64,000 bases of DNA from Paracoccaceae bacterium (GCA_027484915.1 JAIXSA010000126.1:1-64000); one strand, 5' to 3'; numbered from the stretch's first letter, positions 26,594 to 35,582 are shown. Program-made: numbers and translations. Notes: a model not told the origin generated them from the sequence alone.

Positions 26594-27088
26594 ATGCACC
26601 GCCGTTCCGTCGCCGTCTTCGACCGCTTCCTCTCGGCCCTCTCCACCATCCTCGACAAGGCCGAGGCGCATTGCGAAGCGAAGAAGATCAAGCCCGAGGT
26701 CATCCTGACCGCGCGCCTGTTCCCCGACATGCTCCCCTTCACGCGGCAGGTTCAGCTCGCCTGCGACTTCGCCGCACGGGGCACGGCGCGGCTGGCGGGG
26801 GTGGAACCGAAAGGCTTCCCCGATACCGAGACCACCTTTGCCGAGCTGAAGGACCGCATCAGTGCGGCGCGCGGCTACATGGGCAGCTTCCAGGCCGCCG
26901 ATTTCGCCCATGCCGACACCCGCGACGTCCATTTCAAGGCCGGACCCCGCGACATGGTGCTGAAGGGGGATGAGTTCCTGTCCTTCTATTCGCTGCCGCA
27001 GTTCTACTTCCACATCACCACCGCCTACGACATCCTGCGTCACAACGGGGTAGAGCTTGGCAAGCGCGACTACATGGGCGCTGCATGA
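26594..27088 (+). CDS. DUF1993 family protein (copy 2)
   Basis: A 164-residue second DUF1993 protein. It shows SVAVFDRFLSALSTILDKAEAH at the start, ARLFPDMLPFTRQVQLACDFA, and the diagnostic C-terminal FYSLPQFYFHITTAYDILRHNGVELGKRDY that aligns with copy 1 at 6554-7021. The ATG follows CAGGAGGACTCAC. It ends in an ATGA overlap with the isochorismatase gene, so the two are made together, which is the only functional hint. Confidence 0.82.
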   Translation: MHRRSVAVFDRFLSALSTILDKAEAHCEAKKIKPEVILTARLFPDMLPFTRQVQLACDFAARGTARLAGVEPKGFPDTETTFAELKDRISAARGYMGSFQAADFAHADTRDVHFKAGPRDMVLKGDEFLSFYSLPQFYFHITTAYDILRHNGVELGKRDYMGAA

Positions 27089-27630
27089 ACCGCGCGGTTC
27101 TGGTCATCGACATGCAGGAAGGGATGGCCGACCGGATCCGCGCCGGCCGCCCGACGGCGACCCCCGACGCGCCAGAGCGGATCGCCGCGCTGCTGGCAGG
27201 GGCGCGGGCGCAGGGGCTGCCGGTGGTGCATGTGCTCCACGACGACCCGCATCCGGACTCGCCCTTCCGCAAGGGTCTGCCCGGAGCCGAGCCGATGCCC
27301 TGCGCCGTGCCCCAGGTTGGCGAGACGGTGTTGTGGAAGCATGGATCCAGCGCCTTCCACGGCACCGGCCTTGATACCCACCTGAAGGCGCTGGGCATTG
27401 CCGAACTGGTCGTTGCCGGGGCCGTCGCCGCCTTCTGCGTCACCTCAACGGTCCGGCAGGCCTCCGATCTCGGCTATCGGGTGCTTCTGCCGCAGGATGC
27501 GCTCCTGGGCTTCGACCTGCCCGGGCATGACGGCGGCCAGATCCACGCCGGAACCGTCTTCCGCGTCACGCTGTCGCTTCTGGGGGCCGATTTTGCGACG
27601 CTGACCACGGTCGACGCCCTCGCCGCCTAG
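27085..27630 (+). CDS. Isochorismatase-family cysteine hydrolase
   Basis: A 181-residue amidohydrolase of the isochorismatase superfamily with the Asp-Lys-Cys triad visible: Asp9 in LVIDMQEGM, Lys85 in LWKHGSSAF, and Cys118 in AAFCVTSTVRQA. The FHGTGLDTHLKALGI block is typical of nicotinamidase-related enzymes of unknown substrate. It overlaps the DUF1993 start/stop by four bases. A GC-rich hairpin (CGCCCC-GTCA-GGGGCG, 27633-27648) just past the stop may terminate it. Confidence 0.88.
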   Translation: MNRAVLVIDMQEGMADRIRAGRPTATPDAPERIAALLAGARAQGLPVVHVLHDDPHPDSPFRKGLPGAEPMPCAVPQVGETVLWKHGSSAFHGTGLDTHLKALGIAELVVAGAVAAFCVTSTVRQASDLGYRVLLPQDALLGFDLPGHDGGQIHAGTVFRVTLSLLGADFATLTTVDALAA

Positions 27631-27699
27631 GGCGCCCCGTCAGGGGCGGCCTTGATCTAGGGGCCTGGCTGTCCCCACCGCCCGCCGCGGCGATTGCCC

Positions 27700-28902
27700 C
27701 TACGCCGGCTGTCCGTCCTTTGGGGCCAGCACCTTGGCCCGCCCGTCGGCATCCGCCGCCCGCGCCGCGAGCAATGCCACCAGCACCAGGACCAGCGCCA
27801 GGCCGGCATAGGTCGGACGGAAGCCCAAATGCTCGGCCACGAAGCCGATGGTCGAGGGCGCGACGAGGATCCCGCAATAGCCCACCATCGTCACGATCGA
27901 GATCGCACTGGCCGAGGGCAGGCGCGGATGGTTCCCGGCCGCCGAGAACAGGATCGGGACCATGTTGGCGATCCCAAGGCCCGCGACGAAGAAGCTGACG
28001 ATCACCATCCAGCCTTCCGTGGCCACCGCCCCGCCCATCATGCCCGCTGCCCCGAGCCAGCCCGAGATCCGCAGCGTCCGCACCGCGCCGAACCGGTTGC
28101 GCACCGTGTCGCCCAGAAAGCGCATCAGCGCCATCGCACCCGCGAAGAAGGCGAAGCCCAGGCCCGAAACGAAGACATCCGACCCCAGTTCCTTCTGCAT
28201 GTAGATCGCCGCCCAATCCAGGATGGCGCCTTCGGGCACCATCGAGGCCAATGCCAGGAACCCCAGAAGCCAGACGTGGAAGTCCTTGGGGAAAAGCCGC
28301 GTCTTCGGCGCAGGGGCCGCATCGATGACTACGGGCTGCGGCTCTTCCGGCAGCAGGAACGGCATCGCGAGAAGCACGACCACGGCCACCACCCCGGCGG
28401 TCAGCAGCGACTGCAGCTCGGACCCCCAATGCGCGATGACCCAGGCCCCGGCAGACCCGCCGATGAAGCCGCCCAGGCTCCAGAACCCGTGGCTTGAGGA
28501 CATGATCGCCCGGTTTAGCCGCCGCTCGATCACCACGGCCTGCGCGTTCATTGCCACGTCCATGCAGCCCGCCATCGCGCCGAAGACCGCCATGAACACG
28601 GCAAGAAGCCAGAGGTTGGGCGAAAAGACCACCATCGGCAGCACCGGTATCAGTGCGAGCGAGAAGAGGGACAGCACCCGCCGCCCGCCGTAAAGGCTGA
28701 TAAGCCGTCCGGCGAACAGCATGGCGGACACCGCCCCCATTCCCAGCACCAGGATCAGCAGGCCAAGTGCGGATTCGGTCACGTCATGGCGCGGCATCAA
28801 GAGCGGGATCTGCGGTGCCCAGGCGCCCATGACAAAGCCATTGGCCAGAAACATGGCCGCCACCGCCCACCGCGCGCGCCGCGCCTGAACATCCACCTGC
28901 AT
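27700..28902 (-). CDS. MFS transporter (YbjJ-like)
   Basis: A 400-residue major facilitator with about 12 membrane helices. The start LANGFVMGAWAPQIPLLMPR, the intracellular loop GRLISLYGGRRVL and MDVAMNAQAVVIERRLNRAIMSSSHGFWSLGGFIG resemble the YbjJ / inner-membrane permease subgroup. The substrate is unknown. The ATG has GAGAGG upstream. Its promoter region (28903-29000) carries two small palindromes, CGCAT-GTCAT-ATGCG and AACACGTGTT, that may be regulator sites. Confidence 0.85.
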   Translation of the reverse strand: MQVDVQARRARWAVAAMFLANGFVMGAWAPQIPLLMPRHDVTESALGLLILVLGMGAVSAMLFAGRLISLYGGRRVLSLFSLALIPVLPMVVFSPNLWLLAVFMAVFGAMAGCMDVAMNAQAVVIERRLNRAIMSSSHGFWSLGGFIGGSAGAWVIAHWGSELQSLLTAGVVAVVVLLAMPFLLPEEPQPVVIDAAPAPKTRLFPKDFHVWLLGFLALASMVPEGAILDWAAIYMQKELGSDVFVSGLGFAFFAGAMALMRFLGDTVRNRFGAVRTLRISGWLGAAGMMGGAVATEGWMVIVSFFVAGLGIANMVPILFSAAGNHPRLPSASAISIVTMVGYCGILVAPSTIGFVAEHLGFRPTYAGLALVLVLVALLAARAADADGRAKVLAPKDGQPA

Positions 28903-29007
28903 GATCTGCCTCTCGATTGTTAGCGCATGTCATATGCGGACCCGATCACCGGCGAAAGGGCCGGAAGATCAACACGTGTTGCAGGGTTGAAAGGAAAGCC
29001 CGGTCCT

Positions 29008-31437
29008 TCAGGTTCCCCGCGGCTTTGCCCGCAAGGTCGGTTCGGCCTGCGTCGGGTCTTCCGGCCACGGGTGACGCGGATAGGCCCCCCGCATGTCCTT
29101 GCGCACATCCGCGTAAGAGGTCGCCCAGAACCGCGGCAGGTCCGTCGTGACCTGCACCGGGCGCTGGGCCGGGGACAGAAGCGTCACCCGCAGCGGCATC
29201 CGTGCCGCCCCCACCACCGGATGCACCGTGACCCCGAACATCTCTTGCAGCCGCACCTCGATCGCCGGCACCTCGCCCTCGTAGTCGATCGGGATCTTCC
29301 GCCCCAGCGGGGTCTCGAAACTGCCTGGCACAAGGCGGTCCATCTCGGCCAGCCGGTCCCAGCCGATCAGGCCCTGCAAGGCCGGAACGAGGTCAACCCC
29401 CCGGATCTCCGGCTCGGTCCGGACGCCAGAGAGATGCGGCAGAAGCCAGTCCTCGGCCGTCGCCAGAAGCTCGGCATCCTCCACCCCCGGCCAGCCCTCG
29501 CCCCGTGCCAGCCGCGCGCGGGCCCGCAACCGCCGTGAGGCCGCCGACCAGGGCAGGCCGGCAAGCCGCACCCCCTCCAGCGCCGCCTGCGCCACCGCCT
29601 CGGAGGGCGCATCCCAATGCCGGTCGTCCAGCACCAGCGCCCCCAGCCGCTCCTGTCGCCGCGACACCACACGGCCCTCGCGCCGCGACCATTCGCAAAG
29701 CTCGACCCAGGCGATGCGGTCGCCGAAAATTCCCCGCACCTCGGCATCAGAGATCGCCACGGCCTGCCGCACCGTCGCTTCCCGCGCGTCTCCGTCGAGG
29801 TCCGTCGCCACGATCAGCCGCGCCCCGGACAGCGACAGCCCCGGCGCCATCGCCGCCCCCTTGCCGCCCGACAAGACCCAACGCGGCGCTTCGCCCTTGC
29901 GCCGAAGCCCGATCCGGTCGGGATAAGCCAGTGCCGCCATCTCGGCGAGCGAATGGTCCGCGCTGCGCCTCTCCGACGGCCCGCCCGCCGCACTGGTCGC
30001 CGCCGCCTCGAGCCGCTTCGCCTCGACCCGCACCCGCTCCACCACAGCCCGGTCCGCCTCCGGACCTGGCCGCTGGATCGCCTGCATCCGCAGGGCAAGG
30101 TCCGGCCCCGCGCCCCGCAACGGATCCCGTTCGGCCAGAAGTGCGGCCAGCGTCGCCGCCTGCGGCCCGGCCACCGCCAGCATGTGCCCCAATCGGGGAT
30201 GCAAGGGCAGCGCCGCCAACACGCGCCCATGCGCCGTGATGTGGCCCCGCGCGTCCAGTGCCCCCAACCCCTGCAGCAAGGCCCGCGCTTCGGCCAATGG
30301 CCCCGCCGGGGGTGGCGTCAGGAAGGGCAGCTCAGTCCCGCCCCATAGCGCCAGCTCCAGCGCCAGCCCGGCAAGGTCCGCCACCTCGATCTCGGCGGGC
30401 GGGTAGGGGGCCAGCCCGCCCTCTTCGCCCTTCGTCCACAGCCGGTAGCAGACCCCGGCGCTGACCCGACCCGCGCGGCCCCGGCGCTGCTCGGCCTCGG
30501 CCTTGGTCACCCGCTCTGTCACCAGCCGCGACATGCCCGAGTTCGGGTCAAACCGCGCCCGGCGCGCGCGGCCCGCATCCACCACGACGCGGATGTCCGG
30601 CAAGGTCAGCGAGGTCTCGGCGATGGAGGTCGCCAGAACCACCTTGCGTCCCTCGGCTGGGGCCAGTGCGGCCCGCTGCGCTGCAAAGTCCATCGCCCCG
30701 AACAGGGGCCGCACCGCCACGCCTGGCAGGTCACGGATCAGACCCTCCACCCGCCGGATTTCGCCTTCGCCCGGCAGGAAGACCAGCATCCCGCCCTCCG
30801 TCTCGTCCAGCGCCGCCTTCACTGCCCCCGCGACCAGCGCCTCCAGCCGCAGCGAGGCATCGGGGGGCCGCGGCAGCCACCGCGTCTCCACCGGGAAGGC
30901 GCGGCCCTCCGAGGTGACGACCGGCGCACCGCCCATCAGCGTTGCCACGGGGGCCGCGTCCAAAGTCGCGGACATGACCAGAAGCTTCAGGTCCTCACGC
31001 AGCGCCCCCCGCACCTCAAGGCACAGCGCCAGCCCCAGATCGGCATTCAGCGACCGCTCGTGGAATTCGTCAAAGATCACCAGCCCGACGCCCGCAAGCT
31101 CCGGGTCCGTCTGGATCATCCGCGTCAGGATCCCTTCGGTCACCACCTCGATCCGCGTCTCACGGGAAACCTTCGCCTCACCCCGGATGCGGTAGCCCAC
31201 CGTCCGCCCCACCGGCTCACCCAGCGTTTCCGCCATCCGCTCGGCCGAGGCGCGGGCCGCCAGCCTGCGCGGCTCCAGCATCAGGATGCGGCCAGCGACC
31301 ATGCCCCGCGCCAGCAGGTCCAGGGGCACCAGCGTCGTCTTCCCCGCTCCGGGGGGTGCCTGCAGCACCGCCATCCCGTGCGCGGACAGCGCCTCGGCAA
31401 GCTCGGGCAACACATGGGAAACCGGCAGTTCGATCAT
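29008..31437 (-). CDS. hrpB: ATP-dependent helicase HrpB
   Basis: A DEAH-box superfamily 2 RNA/DNA helicase of 809 residues, of unclear cellular role. Walker A is APPGAGKTT (about residues 27-35), the DEAH equivalent is IFDEFHERS, motif III SATLDAAPV, and motif VI RRGRAGRVSAG. After the helicase core come the HA2 region and the HrpB-specific C-terminal domain with LLSPAQRPVQVTTDLPRFW. The ATG at 31437 matches the family start ELPVSHVLPELAEAL; the frame continues open another 390 codons but only as antisense to the oxidoreductase gene. Confidence 0.94.
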   Translation of the reverse strand: MIELPVSHVLPELAEALSAHGMAVLQAPPGAGKTTLVPLDLLARGMVAGRILMLEPRRLAARASAERMAETLGEPVGRTVGYRIRGEAKVSRETRIEVVTEGILTRMIQTDPELAGVGLVIFDEFHERSLNADLGLALCLEVRGALREDLKLLVMSATLDAAPVATLMGGAPVVTSEGRAFPVETRWLPRPPDASLRLEALVAGAVKAALDETEGGMLVFLPGEGEIRRVEGLIRDLPGVAVRPLFGAMDFAAQRAALAPAEGRKVVLATSIAETSLTLPDIRVVVDAGRARRARFDPNSGMSRLVTERVTKAEAEQRRGRAGRVSAGVCYRLWTKGEEGGLAPYPPAEIEVADLAGLALELALWGGTELPFLTPPPAGPLAEARALLQGLGALDARGHITAHGRVLAALPLHPRLGHMLAVAGPQAATLAALLAERDPLRGAGPDLALRMQAIQRPGPEADRAVVERVRVEAKRLEAAATSAAGGPSERRSADHSLAEMAALAYPDRIGLRRKGEAPRWVLSGGKGAAMAPGLSLSGARLIVATDLDGDAREATVRQAVAISDAEVRGIFGDRIAWVELCEWSRREGRVVSRRQERLGALVLDDRHWDAPSEAVAQAALEGVRLAGLPWSAASRRLRARARLARGEGWPGVEDAELLATAEDWLLPHLSGVRTEPEIRGVDLVPALQGLIGWDRLAEMDRLVPGSFETPLGRKIPIDYEGEVPAIEVRLQEMFGVTVHPVVGAARMPLRVTLLSPAQRPVQVTTDLPRFWATSYADVRKDMRGAYPRHPWPEDPTQAEPTLRAKPRGT

Positions 31438-31530
31438 CCCCCGCTTATGGCGCGACCTGCCGCGCATGGCCAGAGGCGCGGCTTTCCAACCCGGCACACC
31501 CGGCGCATGATCGACCGGAAGGAGAGCCCC

Positions 31531-32547
31531 ATGCCGCAGACCGCCCGCACCATCCAGCTTGTCCAGCGCCCCGTCGGGGCACCCCGGCCGGAAGACTTCC
31601 GTATCGCCGAGGTCCCGCTTCCCGACCCCGGCCCAGGCGAGGTGCTCCTCAGGATGTAGTGGCTTTCCCTCGACCCCTACATGCGCGGCCGGATGTCCGA
31701 CGCCCGCTCCTACGCCGCGCCCACGCCCCTTGGCAGCCCCCCGCCGACCGAGGCCGTGGCCCGCGTGCTGCTGTCCAATAACCCCGGCCTTGCGGCAGGC
31801 GATCAGGTCCTCGTCTACGACGCCTGGCGGGACCACACGGTCGCCAAGGCGGCCAACTGCCGCAAGCTCGACCCTGCGCAGGCCCCGGTGCAGTCCTGGC
31901 TCGGCGTCCTCGGCATGCCCGGCCGGACGGCCTGGGCGGGCCTGAAGCACATCGGCAAACCGAAACCTGGCGACACCCTCGTCGTCGGCGCCGCCACGGG
32001 CGCAGTCGGCAGCCTGGTGGGCCAGATCGCGCGCCTGCAGGGCCTGCGCGTCGTGGGTGTGGCGGGCGGCGCGGAGAAGTGCCGCCATGCCACCGAAACG
32101 CTCGGCTTTGACGCCTGCCTCGACCGCCACCAGCCCGACCTTGGCCAACGGATGGCGGATGCCTGCCCCAGGGGGATCGACATCTACTTCGAACTCACCG
32201 GGGGCGATGTGCTGACCGCCGTCCTTCCCCTCCTGAACCCCTTCGCCCGGATTCCCGTCTGCGGCACGATCGCCAGCTACAACGCCACCACCGCGCCCGA
32301 AGGTCCAGACCGCCTGCCCGCCCTCATGCGCCTGATTCTGACCCGCAGCCTGACCGTCCGCGGCTTCATCGTCAGCGAGTTCGACGCCGACCGCCCGGCC
32401 TTCGAGACCGAGATGTCTGCCTGGCTCGCCTCGGACCGGATCGTTCACAAAGAGGACATCTCCCACGGACTCGACAGCATGGTCCCGGCCTTCATCGGCA
32501 TGCTCGAGGGCCGAAACTTCGGCAAGGCCCTGGTCCGGCTGGACTAG
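31531..32547 (+). pseudogene. Zinc-free NADP-dependent oxidoreductase (CurA/leukotriene B4 dehydrogenase-like), interrupted by an amber codon
   Basis: Reads as a 338-residue medium-chain reductase acting on alpha,beta-unsaturated ketones, but codon 43 is TAG (31657-31659), directly in the highly conserved segment LLRM-stop-WLSLDPYMRGRM. The frame continues intact for another 296 codons with cofactor motif VVGAATGAVGSLVGQIARLQG and a normal end. The ATG at 31531 has GGAAGGAG upstream. Everything except one codon is in order, so this is a single nonsense mutation, a sequencing error, or suppressible readthrough. Reinitiation at ATG 31681 would give a protein lacking part of the substrate domain. 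Confidence 0.85.
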
Positions 32548-32575
32548 CCGCGCATCTCGCCCTTTCACATTTGCC

Positions 32576-32600
32576 CAAATATCCCCGCCGGAGGCCCCCT
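32576..32600. repeat. CAAATATCC intergenic element (downstream of the broken oxidoreductase)
   Basis: CAAATATCCCC followed by GCCGGAGGCCCCC, a shorter version of the element at 24601-24634. It lies 29 bases after the oxidoreductase stop. Confidence 0.45.
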
Positions 32601-32602
32601 GA

Positions 32603-32635
32603 GCCATCCTGTGCGTCCTTCACGCACAGGATGGC
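32603..32635. repeat. 14-bp perfect inverted repeat with 5-base loop
   Basis: GCCATCCTGTGCGT, loop CCTTC, then the exact complement. It has no T-run, so it is not a standard terminator. An imperfect second hairpin (AAAGGA ... GCGCG/CGCGC ... TCCTTT) follows at 32642-32670. Both lie in the 216-base gap before meaB, which otherwise shows no gene. Confidence 0.75.
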
Positions 32636-32763
32636 GAGGCAAAAGGACTTCGCGCGGCACGCGCTCCTTTCGAAAGCCGCCCGAACCCTCTACGCCGCCG
32701 GAACGCTGTCCCCCCTCGCCAAGCCCGCAAGCTTCCGGCAATAAGTCTGAAACGCGAGGGACA

Positions 32764-33738
32764 ATGGACACCACCGAACGCGCCCGCCTCATCCGCGCCG
32801 GAGACCGCCGGGCGCTTGCCCGTGCGATCACGCTGGTCGAAAGCGCGCGCGCCGACCACAGGGCCGAGGCGCTGGCGCTTCTTGATGCGCTCCGCTCCGG
32901 CCCGCAGGCGCTGCGCATCGGGCTTTCGGGCACGCCCGGCGTCGGCAAATCGACCTTCATCGAAAGCTTCGGCTTGATGCTGACCGGACAGGGCCTCAAG
33001 GTCGCCGTCCTCGCCGTCGACCCCTCCTCTGCGCGTTCCGGCGGCTCGATCCTCGGCGACAAGACGCGGATGGAACGCCTCAGCCGCGAACCGAACGCCT
33101 TCATCCGGCCCTCGCCCAGCCAAAGCCAGCTTGGCGGCGTCGCCCGCCGCACGCGCGAGGCTGTCTCCCTGTGCGAGGCTGCAGGCTTCGGCGTCGTCCT
33201 GATCGAGACGGTGGGCGTCGGCCAGTCCGAAACCGTGGTCGCGGAATTGAGCGACCTCTTCCTCCTCCTCCTCGCGCCCGCCGGCGGCGACGAGTTGCAG
33301 GGCGTCAAGCGCGGCATCATGGAGATGGCGGACCTCATCCTCGTGAACAAGGCCGACGGCGACCTGAAACCTGCCGCGCTGCGCACGGTCGCCGACTATT
33401 CAGGCGCCCTCCATCTGCTGCGCCGCCGCCCGCAGGACCCGAAGGATTTCCCAAAGGCGCTGCCCGTCTCGGCCCTGGCCGACGAAGGCCTGGTCCAGGC
33501 CTGGGACGAGATGCGCACCCTGATTGCCTGGCGCAAGCAGCACAGCCACTGGGACCGCACCCGCGCCGCGCAAGCCCGCCACTGGTTCCAGGAAGAGGTC
33601 CGCCAAGGCCTCCTTGCCGCCCTGCTGCGCGAGCCGCAAAAGGGCCTGATGACCAGCCTCGGCGACCGCGTCGCGGCAGGAGACCTCACGCCAGAGGCCG
33701 CCGCCGCGCAGATGCTCGACCTTCTGGGCCGGCGGTGA
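32764..33738 (+). CDS. meaB: Methylmalonyl-CoA mutase-associated GTPase MeaB
   Basis: A G3E-family GTPase chaperone that gates cobalamin loading and protects methylmalonyl-CoA mutase. The 324 residues include the P-loop GTPGVGKST (56-64), the switch region DPSSARSGGSILGDKTRM, ETVGVGQSE and NKADGD for guanine recognition. The ATG at 32764 follows GAGGGACA; the open frame upstream of it runs through hairpins and is rejected. The stop overlaps the next start (GTGA). The epimerase of the same pathway is encoded at 8607-9011; mutase genes are outside the window. Confidence 0.93.
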   Translation: MDTTERARLIRAGDRRALARAITLVESARADHRAEALALLDALRSGPQALRIGLSGTPGVGKSTFIESFGLMLTGQGLKVAVLAVDPSSARSGGSILGDKTRMERLSREPNAFIRPSPSQSQLGGVARRTREAVSLCEAAGFGVVLIETVGVGQSETVVAELSDLFLLLLAPAGGDELQGVKRGIMEMADLILVNKADGDLKPAALRTVADYSGALHLLRRRPQDPKDFPKALPVSALADEGLVQAWDEMRTLIAWRKQHSHWDRTRAAQARHWFQEEVRQGLLAALLREPQKGLMTSLGDRVAAGDLTPEAAAAQMLDLLGRR

Positions 33739-34541
33739 AGGGCGGTCTGCCCACCGAAACCATCTTCGACGGCGACCTCCTGCAGGCCCGCCTTACCCGC
33801 CCGCGAGAGGGGAGCCGGGTGCTTTACGTGACCTACCGCCAGCGCCTGGACCAGCCCGGAAGCTTTTCTGACGATCCGCCGGTCCGCAATGCCCTGACGC
33901 GCGGGCTTGCCCATCTGCACCTCCAGTCGCGCTGGAACGACTGGTATCTGAATGCGGAGACCCCGGCGCTTGAAGACGCCCTCCGCGATCTTCGCGCCGG
34001 CTTCGACGAAGCCCGCGCCGTCGGCTACTCGATGGGCGGCTATGCGGCCCTGCGCTTTGCCGCAGCGCTGGACCTGACCCAGGCGCTGGTGATCTCGCCC
34101 CAGTTTACCCTGGACCGCCAGATCATCCCGCAAGAGAACCGATACCGCGAAGCGGCCCGCTATGACCGCGCGCTTGGCGATCTGTCGCGGCACGGCAAAC
34201 CTGACCTCGCCGGCGCAGTCGTCTTCGACCCCAGCCATCCGCTTGATCCGCTTCACGCCCGGCTCATCGTCCGAACCATGCCGCGGATGGGCCTTGCGCC
34301 CTGCAGGTACGGCGGCCACCCGGCAACGCAGGCCATACGGACCGGAGGCGGATTTGGCAGGCTCCAGGCGCTGGGTCTCGAGGGCGCGCTGTCCGCCCCC
34401 GCAATCACCCGCCTGCACCGCGCGCTCCGCCCGCAGTCCAGCCGCTACTGGCACTTCCGCGCACAGGCCTGCCTCGTTCGTGGCAAGCACGCGGAAGCCG
34501 AGCGTGCCCTCGCCCGCGCCGAAGCCCTTGCGCGGGAATAG
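33735..34541 (+). CDS. Alpha/beta-hydrolase-fold protein of unknown function coupled to meaB
   Basis: A 268-residue protein starting with GTG inside the meaB stop (GTGA). It has a nucleophile-elbow motif GYSMG (Ser99) followed by GYAALRFAAAL, and VVFDPSHPLDPLHA later, which could hold the acid and the histidine. The first 90 residues lack the usual oxyanion HG motif. The C-terminal 60 residues contain a repeated-looking helical part, RHWHF-like YWHFRAQACLVRGKHAEAERAL, resembling a TPR unit. The overlap implies co-expression with MeaB, but a link to cobalamin or acyl-CoA metabolism is only inference. Confidence 0.7.
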   Translation: MKGGLPTETIFDGDLLQARLTRPREGSRVLYVTYRQRLDQPGSFSDDPPVRNALTRGLAHLHLQSRWNDWYLNAETPALEDALRDLRAGFDEARAVGYSMGGYAALRFAAALDLTQALVISPQFTLDRQIIPQENRYREAARYDRALGDLSRHGKPDLAGAVVFDPSHPLDPLHARLIVRTMPRMGLAPCRYGGHPATQAIRTGGGFGRLQALGLEGALSAPAITRLHRALRPQSSRYWHFRAQACLVRGKHAEAERALARAEALARE

Positions 34542-34561
34542 GGCTGGCGCTGTCGCCTGCG

Positions 34562-35455
34562 CTACCGTGTGAATATCAGCGCCAGCCCGATGACCGCCAG
34601 CAGCGCCCCAGCCCAGCTGAGCAGGCTTGGCCGCTGCCCGGTCCGCAGCCAGAGCAGCGGCAGGATGATCACCGGCGAGGTCGCCGACAGCGTGGCGATG
34701 ATCCCGGTCTGTGACCCCTGCAGCGCGTAAAGGAAAAGCGTCATGCCAAGAAGAAGCCCGATCAACGCCGTCGCTGCCGTCAGGAGCAGGACATGTCGGG
34801 ACACCACGTCCGGGCGCGGCGGGGCAAAGGGAAGTCCAGCGACAACGCCCATCGCCAGCCCCGAGGCTCCGACCCGGATCAGCGAGCCGACATAGGGGTC
34901 AAGCCCGCCCGCCATGTAGGGCCGTGCAATAAGTGCACCTGTTGCCTGCCCAAGGGCTGCGCCCAGTCCGAACAGGACCCCGATGCCCAGCCCGCCCCAG
35001 ACCTGCTCCAGCCGATGCGCGCCGCTGGCGGGCCGACCCAGAATGGCCAACGCCACGCCCAGGACCGTCACCGCGATGCCCAGTCCCGCCTGCCAACCCA
35101 GCCGCTCGCCAAGCACCAGCCAGCCCAGCACCGCCGCCATTGGCGCGTTCAGCGCGAAGACCGCCCCGGCACGGCGCGGCCCCAGACGGCCGACGGCGGC
35201 AAAGTTCAGCGTGTCGCCCAGAAGGATGCCAACGACGCCGGACAGAGCCAGCACTGCCACGGTCTGCCAGCCGGGCAGCGCCAAAGTCCCCGATCCCAGC
35301 ACCAGCGCCGCAAGGATCAGCGAAACGAAGACCTGCCGGATCAGGTTGAAATGGAACGGACCCAGCGCCCGGATCGCGTCCGAGGCAAGGATGCCCGTGG
35401 TCGCCCAGCAGGTCGCGGTGCCCAAGGCGGCAAGTTCGTGGATCGGAAATGCCAT
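34562..35455 (-). CDS. EamA/DMT-family transporter
   Basis: A 297-residue ten-helix drug/metabolite transporter with two EamA repeats: GTATCWATTGILASDAIRAL in the first and GIGVLFGLGAALGQATGAL in the second, and the GVVGILLGDTLNFAAVGRLGPRRA loop. Substrate unknown; relatives export amino acids and other metabolites. The ATG at 35455 has AAGGGAG upstream; the 36-codon leader in frame is rejected. It is convergent with the hydrolase gene and divergent from rpmB. Confidence 0.87.
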   Translation of the reverse strand: MAFPIHELAALGTATCWATTGILASDAIRALGPFHFNLIRQVFVSLILAALVLGSGTLALPGWQTVAVLALSGVVGILLGDTLNFAAVGRLGPRRAGAVFALNAPMAAVLGWLVLGERLGWQAGLGIAVTVLGVALAILGRPASGAHRLEQVWGGLGIGVLFGLGAALGQATGALIARPYMAGGLDPYVGSLIRVGASGLAMGVVAGLPFAPPRPDVVSRHVLLLTAATALIGLLLGMTLFLYALQGSQTGIIATLSATSPVIILPLLWLRTGQRPSLLSWAGALLAVIGLALIFTR

Positions 35456-35553
35456 GTCCGAACTCCCTTCCGGACCTGCCTGACATGCAGGCCGGCACAT
35501 CGCAACCCGGCTTGCCGCATGTCTTGTTTCGGCACCAAGGGCCCGCTGACCGC

Positions 35554-35582
35554 TTGACGGCACCGGGGATTCCCCTTACACG
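35554..35582 (+). promoter_or_regulatory. Candidate sigma-70 promoter for rpmB
   Basis: TTGACG and TACACG separated by exactly 17 bases, ending about 70 bases before the rpmB ATG. The strong -35 with a weak -10 is typical of this bacterial group. Based on pattern only. Confidence 0.45.

Noticed and set aside
27633-27648. CGCCCC-GTCA-GGGGCG as a firm terminator
   Set aside because: A six-base stem without T-run is weak evidence; mentioned only in the isochorismatase entry.
31438-32607. 390-codon N-terminal extension of HrpB
   Set aside because: It is antisense to the oxidoreductase gene, has no helicase homology, and family proteins start at the ATG at 31437.
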